Assembly (NCBI GenBank): GCA_001795345.1
Contig: MGON01000030.1
Span: 4,056-10,075, forward strand
Length of the DNA: 6,020 nt
Source of the DNA: Chloroflexi bacterium RIFCSPLOWO2_02_FULL_71_16
GTDB taxonomy: Bacteria > Chloroflexota > Limnocylindria > P2-11E
Direction: 5' to 3'
Shown: piece by piece, positions 1 to 4,333 of the stretch
How positions within the stretch are numbered: the stretch's first letter is position 1
Layout: each line of letters starts with the position of its first letter
Position numbers and translations under genes: made by a program
The notes under the pieces: generated by a model
The model's input: only the letters and a program-made list of their open reading frames with translations
Databases searched by the model: none
Told to the model about the DNA's origin: nothing

Positions 1-36
1 CGGCGCCGGATGGAGCTGCTCGACCTCTCGCGCTAG
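1..36 (+). CDS. Possible C-terminal tail of an upstream gene (partial)
   Basis: The first frame is open from base 1 and ends at TAG 34-36, giving the residues RRRMELLDLSR. Nothing in eleven residues identifies a family. The main support is position: the stop lies one base from the stop of the minus-strand gene that begins its reverse reading at 38, a typical tight convergent arrangement. It could equally be non-coding sequence, because any frame can stay open this briefly in GC-rich DNA. Confidence 0.35.
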   Translation, partial: RRRMELLDLSR

Positions 37-37
37 G

Positions 38-418
38 TCACTTGCCGGCGTGCGTGTCGCTCGGGACCTTTCCGGGCTTGACGCCCAGGCGCTGGCCGAA
101 CGAGGCGGCGCGCATCGAGTCCATCTCCGTCGGGTTGTCGTGACGCATGACGAACGGGGCGAGCGCCCAGAGGATCGCGCGAAGCGGCTCCGGGTCCGCG
201 ACGGGGTGCCCCAGGCGCTCGCTCACGAAGCGCAGGTAGCCGCTCGGCCACACGAGCTGGCGTCCCTCGGTGCGCTCGGTCGCCTCCGCGGGGGCGTGTC
301 CCGCGTGGGTGAGCGCGAATCCGCGCTCACCGCCGTCGCCGGCCGTCCACGACACGACCGCGTCCTCGACCTCGAGGGCCTCGCCGCACCGATCGCAGAC
401 GAGGTCGTACTCGGTCAC
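38..418 (-). CDS. Hypothetical 126-residue protein with putative N-terminal zinc site
   Basis: I do not recognise the family. The protein opens with a C-x2-C pair (C8, C11, in VCDRCG). An acidic strand and a Trp-containing segment follow, then H38-A-G-H41, so C8/C11/H38/H41 could form a small zinc-ribbon-like site over residues 5-45. The rest (about 55-126) is probably helical. It contains the motifs PSGYLRFVSERLG and ALAPFVMRHDNPTEMDSM, which look conserved but which I cannot name, and a basic tail. There is no signal peptide or membrane segment, so it is probably cytosolic. The start is GTG at 416-418. No in-frame start was seen in the codons just upstream and there is no Shine-Dalgarno, but a TATGAT hexamer ends six bases before the GTG, suggesting leaderless expression. 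It diverges from the AOR gene. A regulator or small metal-binding accessory protein is possible, but that is a guess. Confidence 0.7.
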   Translation of the reverse strand: MTEYDLVCDRCGEALEVEDAVVSWTAGDGGERGFALTHAGHAPAEATERTEGRQLVWPSGYLRFVSERLGHPVADPEPLRAILWALAPFVMRHDNPTEMDSMRAASFGQRLGVKPGKVPSDTHAGK

Positions 419-440
419 GGGATGATCATATGAATGATCG
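419..440. promoter_or_regulatory. AT-rich divergent promoter-like island
   Basis: This is the only AT-rich stretch in the spacer between the divergent genes. On the minus strand TATGAT (430 down to 425) matches the -10 consensus at five of six positions and lies six bases before the GTG at 418. On the plus strand TATGAA (429-434) is a weaker -10 candidate for the AOR gene. The island also holds the inverted repeat GATCAT-ATGA-ATGATC (424-439). I see no convincing -35 box for either direction. The assignment rests on composition, spacing and location. Confidence 0.45.
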
Positions 441-507
441 AGCGAGGATGCGGCTCCGCCGCTCCGAGCGAGCCTGCCAGTGATCGAGCGGAGCGAGGCG
501 GCGCAGG

Positions 508-531
508 CCGGGCGATGCGAAGCGAGCCCGG
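508..531 (+). other. Inverted repeat / possible leader hairpin
   Basis: CCGGGC (508-513) and GCCCGG (526-531) are perfect 6-bp inverted arms around a 12-base loop, 28 bases before the AOR start codon. In RNA this would be an all-GC stem just upstream of the ribosome-binding site. There is no U-tract, so it is not a canonical terminator. Chance occurrence is quite possible in DNA this GC-rich. Confidence 0.3.
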
Positions 532-540
532 ACGAGCGCG

Positions 541-545
541 AGGAG
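541..545 (+). promoter_or_regulatory. Ribosome-binding site of the AOR gene
   Basis: AGGAG lies 13 bases before the ATG at 559, a slightly long spacing. The nearer ATG at 551 runs straight into TGA after two more codons, so this site supports the start at 559. Confidence 0.5.
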
Positions 546-558
546 CGAGAATGGACCG

Positions 559-2319
559 ATGAGCGAAGAGCGATACGGGTCCTGGGGGAAGATCCTCCGC
601 GTCGACCTCACCGAGCGGCGCACGTGGGCGGAAGAGCTCGACGAGGCGACCTTCCGGCGGCGTCCCGGGGGCCGCGCCATGATCGCCCACTACCTGCTCA
701 GCGAGCTGACGCCCGGCACCGACCCGCTCTCGCCCGACAACCTGCTCATCTTCGCGCCGGGCGTCCTCACCGGCACGCCGCTCTCGGGCGCCTCGCGGCA
801 CGCCATCGGCGCCCGCTCGCCGCTCACCGGCGGCTTCGGCGAGGCCGAGGTGGGCGGGTTCTGGGGCGCGGAGCTGAAGCGGGCCGGCTGGGACGGGATC
901 GTCGTGCGCGGCGCCGCCGCGGCGCCGGTGTATCTATGGATCAAGGACGACGCCGTCGAGATCCGCGACGCCTCCCACCTCTGGGGCAAGGAGATCATGG
1001 AGACCGAGGAGACGCTCAAGGCCGAGGTGGGGGAGCGGCTCGCTCGGGTGTGCGAGATCGGGCCCGCGGGCGAGAAGTGCGTCCGGATCGCCGGGATCGT
1101 GAACGACTTCAAGGACATCGCCGGGCGGGCGGGCCTCGGCGCGGTCATGGGCTCGAAGCGGCTCAAGGCGATCGCCGTGAAGGGCTCGCGACAGCTGCCG
1201 CTCGCCGACGCCGCCAAGGTGAAGGAGGTCGCCCGCTGGGTGGCCGACACGCTCCAGGAGCAGCACTGGGCATTCCACAACTACGGCACCGGGATGGGCC
1301 TCGACGGCTACACCAAGGTCGGCGGCATGGCCGTGCGGAACTTCGAGGGCGGCCCGTTCGAGCAGGCGGCGGACATCAGCGCCGAGGCGCTCGTCGAAAA
1401 GGGCTACCGCGTGAAGATGGAGGCCTGCTGGGCCTGCTCGGTCCGCTGCAAGAAGGTCGTGAAGCTCGAGGAGCCGTACCGGATCGACCCCAAGTACGGC
1501 GGTCCGGAGTTCGAGTCCACGGCCGCGCTCGGCTCGCACTGCGGCGTCGGCGATCTCGCGGTGATCTCGAAGGCGAACGAGCGCTGCAACGCGCTCGGCA
1601 TCGACACGATCTCCACCGGAGCGGTCATCGCCTGGGCGATGGACCTCCGGCGCCGCGGCATCCTTCCGGACGCCGAGCTGGACGGGGAGCCCCTCGAGTT
1701 CGGGAACGCCCGCGCGGTACTGGCGGGCGTCGAGGCCATCGCGCACCGGCGCGGCCTCGGCGACACGCTCGCCGAAGGCTCCGCCCGCGCGGCGGAGCGG
1801 CTGGGCGGGGCGGAGCTCCTCACCACGGTGAAGGGGCTCGAGATCGCGATGCACGACCCGCGTCAGCGCACGGAGTACGGGCGCAGCGTCCGCGTCTCAT
1901 ACGCGACCAGCCCGGGCGGCGGGGACCACCTGCTCGCGCACCTGCCGCCGCGCAGCATGCGGAACACCGTCGGCATGTGCTTCTTCCTCCGCTATGACGA
2001 GCCGAAGATGCTCGACATCGTGAACGCGGTCACCGGGTGGGGCCTCACGCAGGCCGAGCTGACCGACATCGGCGAGCGCGCGCTCACCCTCGCGCGGCTC
2101 TTCAACGACCGCGAGGGCTTCGGCGTGTCCGACGACCGCCTTCCGGAGCAGGTCACCAAGCCGCACGTCTCGGGCGTGCTGTCGAAGGTGCGCCTCGCTC
2201 CCGACGATCTCGCCGCGCAGGTGCGCGCGTACTACGCGGGCCGCGGCTGGGACGACGACGGCCATCCGAAGGCCGAGACGCTCGAGCGCCTCGGTATCAC
2301 GGAGTACGCCCGGGCCTGA
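559..2319 (+). CDS. aor: Aldehyde:ferredoxin oxidoreductase family tungsten enzyme
   Basis: The family oxidises aldehydes to carboxylic acids (or runs in reverse), passing electrons to ferredoxin, using a tungsto-bispterin cofactor and one [4Fe-4S] cluster in the cytosol. The 586 residues are close to the usual ~600. The N-terminal domain (about 7-205) has the typical opening GSWGKILRVDL and the cofactor-binding block S87-PLTGGFGEAEVGG-100. The helical domains (about 215-586) carry the cluster ligands C290-x2-C293-x3-C297, with a distant fourth Cys at C474 (VGMCFF). GGPEFE (E317, E319) and HDPR (H432) match the catalytic Glu and His regions of Pyrococcus AOR. There is no signal peptide. The ATG start agrees with family N-termini and has AGGAG upstream. 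No ferredoxin, MoaD-like or pterin-synthesis gene is adjacent, so partners must lie elsewhere. The aldehyde substrate, and the choice between tungsten and molybdenum, cannot be read from the sequence. fabI lies 81 bp downstream on the same strand. Confidence 0.93.
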   Translation: MSEERYGSWGKILRVDLTERRTWAEELDEATFRRRPGGRAMIAHYLLSELTPGTDPLSPDNLLIFAPGVLTGTPLSGASRHAIGARSPLTGGFGEAEVGGFWGAELKRAGWDGIVVRGAAAAPVYLWIKDDAVEIRDASHLWGKEIMETEETLKAEVGERLARVCEIGPAGEKCVRIAGIVNDFKDIAGRAGLGAVMGSKRLKAIAVKGSRQLPLADAAKVKEVARWVADTLQEQHWAFHNYGTGMGLDGYTKVGGMAVRNFEGGPFEQAADISAEALVEKGYRVKMEACWACSVRCKKVVKLEEPYRIDPKYGGPEFESTAALGSHCGVGDLAVISKANERCNALGIDTISTGAVIAWAMDLRRRGILPDAELDGEPLEFGNARAVLAGVEAIAHRRGLGDTLAEGSARAAERLGGAELLTTVKGLEIAMHDPRQRTEYGRSVRVSYATSPGGGDHLLAHLPPRSMRNTVGMCFFLRYDEPKMLDIVNAVTGWGLTQAELTDIGERALTLARLFNDREGFGVSDDRLPEQVTKPHVSGVLSKVRLAPDDLAAQVRAYYAGRGWDDDGHPKAETLERLGITEYARA

Positions 2320-2330
2320 CCCCGGCGGCG

Positions 2331-2353
2331 ACGTGATGCACGTCACGTGCATC
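2331..2353. promoter_or_regulatory. Nested palindromes, candidate operator upstream of fabI
   Basis: Two overlapping inverted repeats are visible. ACGTGA-N6-TCACGT (2331-2348) contains GTGA-N6-TCAC, the core of CRP/FNR-superfamily sites. GATGCACGT-C-ACGTGCATC (2335-2353) is a perfect 9-bp-arm palindrome with a one-base centre. Both lie in the 81-bp gap between the AOR stop and fabI, about 50-70 bases before the fabI ATG. No T-tract follows, so this is more likely a protein-binding site than a terminator. The regulator is unknown. Confidence 0.5.
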
Positions 2354-2388
2354 GGATCTGAGTTCGCGGTGCAATGATGTCCGCCTTC

Positions 2389-2394
2389 GGAGGT
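2389..2394 (+). promoter_or_regulatory. Strong Shine-Dalgarno setting the fabI start
   Basis: GGAGGT lies six bases before the ATG at 2401. This favours that start over the in-frame ATGs at 2374 and 2377, which lack such a site and would add nine residues not expected in FabI. Confidence 0.85.
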
Positions 2395-2400
2395 GGCGAG

Positions 2401-3189
2401 ATGGGTCTGCTCGACGGCAAGAGGGCGCTCGTCATGGGCGTCGCGAACAAGCGCAGCATCGCGTGGGGCATCGCGACGGCGTTCCAGCGCGAGGGCGCCG
2501 AGCTGGCCTTCACGTACCCCGGCGACCGGCTGAAAGGGAACGTCGTCGAGCTGGTCGCGACGCTGCGTGACCACGAGCGCGTCCCGGTGCTGGCCTGCGA
2601 CGTGACCAGCGACGAGCAGATCGCGACGCTGTTCGGCGACCTCGCATCGCGCTGGGACCGCCTCGACATCCTCGTCCACTCGATCGGGTTCTCGCCGGTC
2701 GAGGAGCTGCGCGGCCGCTTCAGCCAGGTGAGCCGCAAGGGGATGCTCGACACGATCGACGTCAGCGCCTACTCGCTCCTCGCGCTCGCCCGCGCGGCGG
2801 TCCCGCTGTTCGAGAAGGCCGGCGGCGGCTCGATCATGTCGCTCACCTTCAACGCGGTCGAGCGGGTCGTGCCGAGCTACAACGCCATGGCGATGGCCAA
2901 GGCGGTGCTGGAGTCCGAGACGCGCTACCTCGCGGTGGACCTCGGGCCGCAGAACATCCGCGTGAACTGCATATCCGCCGGGCCGCTGAAGACGCTCGCG
3001 GCGAGCGCCGTGAAGGGGATCTCCCGGGCCCGGGACCTGATGGAAGAGAAGGCGCCGCTGCGCCGGAACATCACGCAGGACGAGGTCGGGAACGTGGCGG
3101 TCTTCCTCGCCAGCGACTGGTCGCGCGCCGTCACCGGCGCCACGATCTACGCCGACAACGGCATGAACATCGTGGGGGTCACCGACTAG
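2401..3189 (+). CDS. fabI: Enoyl-[acyl-carrier-protein] reductase, NADH-type (FabI)
   Basis: It reduces trans-2-enoyl-ACP to acyl-ACP with NAD(P)H, the last step of each type II fatty-acid elongation cycle. The 262 residues match E. coli FabI in size. The Rossmann dinucleotide loop is G13-VANKRSIAWG, followed by the CDV segment, then HSIGF (H93-F97). The catalytic Y160-x6-K167 lies in PSYNAMAMAKA. Next come ISAGPLKTLAA, the substrate-loop region, and the C-terminal PLRRNITQDEVGN and ADNGMNIVG signatures. The E. coli Y146 position is Phe here (F150), as at the equivalent site of InhA, while the true catalytic Tyr and Lys are kept. An ordinary short-chain dehydrogenase is unlikely because spacing is Y-x6-K and SIAWG is present. 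The start is set by GGAGGT. A palindrome lies upstream, and the 3' end overlaps the convergent acetyltransferase by 11 bp. Confidence 0.94.
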   Translation: MGLLDGKRALVMGVANKRSIAWGIATAFQREGAELAFTYPGDRLKGNVVELVATLRDHERVPVLACDVTSDEQIATLFGDLASRWDRLDILVHSIGFSPVEELRGRFSQVSRKGMLDTIDVSAYSLLALARAAVPLFEKAGGGSIMSLTFNAVERVVPSYNAMAMAKAVLESETRYLAVDLGPQNIRVNCISAGPLKTLAASAVKGISRARDLMEEKAPLRRNITQDEVGNVAVFLASDWSRAVTGATIYADNGMNIVGVTD

Positions 3190-3649
3190 TCCAGGACGGC
3201 CGCAGCTCGTAGAGCGCCTTGCCCGTCTCGCCATCCTCGCCCGCCCAGCGGAAGCCCTGGCGCTCGGCCCAGCTCGCGCCAGGCGAGACGGGGTCGGTGC
3301 GCATGCGTACAAGGGTCGCCTCGCGCTCGCTCAGCTCCTCGCGCAGGTGCACCCAGACAGCGGTCGCGACGCCGCGCCGGCGGTAGGCGGTGTCCACGGC
3401 GAGGTGGAGGAAGTAGCGGCGCGGGTCGAAGTGGTCGGGCTCGTGGTGGATCTCGCCGTACGCGATCGCGACCCCCTCCTCGTCCTGAGCCACCACCCGC
3501 GCCTTCTCGAAGCGCGAGTGGTCCCACTGCTCGTCGTAGCGCCGCAGGTCGCTCGGGGCGACGAGCTCACCCTCGGCCTCGCACTTGATCTTGGCGAGCC
3601 GCGGGTAGTCGTGCGGGTGGAAGGGACGGACGCGGATCTGCATCTCCAT
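3179..3649 (-). CDS. GNAT-family N-acetyltransferase
   Basis: A 156-residue protein of ordinary single-domain GNAT size; such enzymes move an acetyl or acyl group from CoA to an amine. The N-terminal strand IRVRPFHPHDYPRL is the usual GNAT opening. Residues 60-68 (VAIAYGEIH) form the central strand. Motif A is seen at 80-100, with FLHLAVDTAYRRRGVAT and the CoA-pyrophosphate loop R90-x2-G93-x-A95. Near the end, WAERQGFRWAGED (127-139) is the typical motif B 'GF' region. The substrate cannot be told. The ATG at 3649-3647 overlaps the stop of the upstream hydrolase as TGATG, and GGGAGG (3665-3660) precedes it by ten bases, which favours it over the Met two codons later. The two genes are probably translationally coupled. 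The 3' end overlaps fabI tail-to-tail. Confidence 0.88.
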   Translation of the reverse strand: MEMQIRVRPFHPHDYPRLAKIKCEAEGELVAPSDLRRYDEQWDHSRFEKARVVAQDEEGVAIAYGEIHHEPDHFDPRRYFLHLAVDTAYRRRGVATAVWVHLREELSEREATLVRMRTDPVSPGASWAERQGFRWAGEDGETGKALYELRPSWTSR

Positions 3650-4293
3650 CACCGGAGCGCCTCCCGGCGCTCCGGGAAGCGGAAGTCGCGCAGCCAGGGC
3701 AGCTCCTCGGCGATGGTCGTCGGCGCCCGGTGGCCCGGATAGACGCGGGTCCCGGGCGGGAGGGCCGCCAGACGCCGCAGGCTGGCCTCCATCTGGTCCG
3801 CGTCGCTCCCCGGCAGGTCGACGCGCCCGACCGCGCCGGCGAACAGGACGTCGCCGCTGAAGAGGATCCCCTCCGACGGGAGATGGAACGAGGTCGAGCC
3901 TTCGGTGTGCCCCGGCGTGTGGAGCGCCTCGAGCCGGACATCCGCGAGGTACCCGAGCGGCCCCTCGTCGATGAGGTCGTCGGCGGCGGCGAGGGGCGCC
4001 GGCGGCAGCGCCGACGCGCCGGGCCGAGCCGCCAGCTCGAGGCGGTAGGCGTCGAGGCGGTGGATGGCGAGGCGGGCTCTCGTCGCCTCCTTCACGGCGG
4101 CATTCCCGTAGACGTGGTCGGGGTGGCCGTGCGTGTTGAGGATCGCGAGCAGGCGCAGGCCCTCGTCCCGGAGCGCCCGCATGATCTCGCGCTCGGCCAT
4201 GGATGGGTCGATGACGACCGCGTCGCGGCGCTCGTCGACGAGGATGTACGTCCCGTTGTCGAACGGCGGTACGCGGAATGGGATCACCCGCAC
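3649..4293 (-). CDS. Metallo-beta-lactamase-fold hydrolase, GloC/YcbL (glyoxalase II)-like
   Basis: From GTG 4293 the protein has 214 residues, typical of short glyoxalase II-like enzymes. Metal ligands are all present: T54-H-G-H-P-D-H60, H129 in HTPGHTEGS, D148 in LFSGDVLF, and H188 in VYPGHRAPTTI. The block GRVDLPGSDADQM (156-168) and the ending PTTIAEELPWL resemble the YcbL/GloC group, which hydrolyses S-lactoylglutathione-type thioesters. Persulfide dioxygenase (ETHE1-like) is the main alternative and is less likely given GRVDLPG plus TTI. The long C-terminal helical domain of classical GloB is absent. The frame stays open upstream to about 4422 with an ATG at 4347, but those residues look unlike the family and overlap the divergent gene. 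RVIPFRVPPFDNGTYIL is the natural N-terminus, so GTG 4293 (or GTG 4287) is preferred. It lacks a Shine-Dalgarno and is followed by a coupled acetyltransferase gene. Confidence 0.87.
   Translation of the reverse strand: MRVIPFRVPPFDNGTYILVDERRDAVVIDPSMAEREIMRALRDEGLRLLAILNTHGHPDHVYGNAAVKEATRARLAIHRLDAYRLELAARPGASALPPAPLAAADDLIDEGPLGYLADVRLEALHTPGHTEGSTSFHLPSEGILFSGDVLFAGAVGRVDLPGSDADQMEASLRRLAALPPGTRVYPGHRAPTTIAEELPWLRDFRFPERREALR
3660..3665 (-). promoter_or_regulatory. Shine-Dalgarno of the acetyltransferase inside the hydrolase gene
   Basis: On the minus strand GGGAGG ends ten bases before the acetyltransferase ATG. It lies within the last codons of the upstream gene, as expected for a coupled pair. 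Confidence 0.6.
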
Positions 4294-4333
4294 GGCGTGG
4301 CGAGGGTACAGCGGATAGGATCGCCTCGCCGTG
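4291..4333. promoter_or_regulatory. Symmetric divergent promoter containing both GTG start codons
   Basis: Two 18-base arms (4291-4308 and 4316-4333) flank a 7-base centre and match as an inverted repeat at 14 of 18 positions. Read outward, each arm is a TAnnnT hexamer (TACCCT on minus, TAGGAT on plus), then CGCCnCGCC, then GTG. The GTG triplets are the proposed start codons of the hydrolase and the GGT-like gene. Each hexamer ends nine bases before its GTG, and neither gene has a clear Shine-Dalgarno. This fits paired, nearly leaderless promoters or an operator shared by both. A second register of the same bases gives GGCGAGG (4299-4305) opposite CCTCGCC (4324-4330). Confidence 0.5.

Larger units (their letters stand above)
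440..549. repeat. GAGCGAG short-repeat cluster in the AOR leader
   Basis: Exact GAGCGAG heptamers begin at 440, 466, 491 and 543. Near-copies lie at 486 (GAGCG), 519 (GAAGCGAG) and 534 (GAGCGCGAG), and a related run continues into the first AOR codons (561-573). The heads fall about 24-28 bp apart, while the sequence between them is poorly conserved. A 10-bp direct repeat, TGATCGAGCG, occurs at 435-444 and 481-490. This is low-complexity spacer DNA of a kind common in some GC-rich genomes. No function is evident, although the last copy supplies the AOR ribosome-binding site. Confidence 0.5.

Noticed and set aside
424..439. GATCAT-N4-ATGATC as an FNR box
   Set aside because: FNR sites read TTGAT-N4-ATCAA. 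The half-sites here are in the opposite order.
480..1997. A 505-codon plus-strand frame over the AOR gene
   Set aside because: It is an Arg/Gly-rich shadow in another frame. The AOR frame has the cluster cysteines and cofactor motifs.
2331..2353. Reading the palindrome as a transcription terminator of the AOR gene
   Set aside because: No T-tract follows, and a one-base centre is poor for an RNA hairpin loop. A protein-binding site fits better.
1897..3312. A 471-codon minus-strand frame over the AOR end and fabI
   Set aside because: Its Arg/Ala/Val/His-rich composition is that of an antisense shadow. Both plus-strand genes beneath it have clear family motifs.
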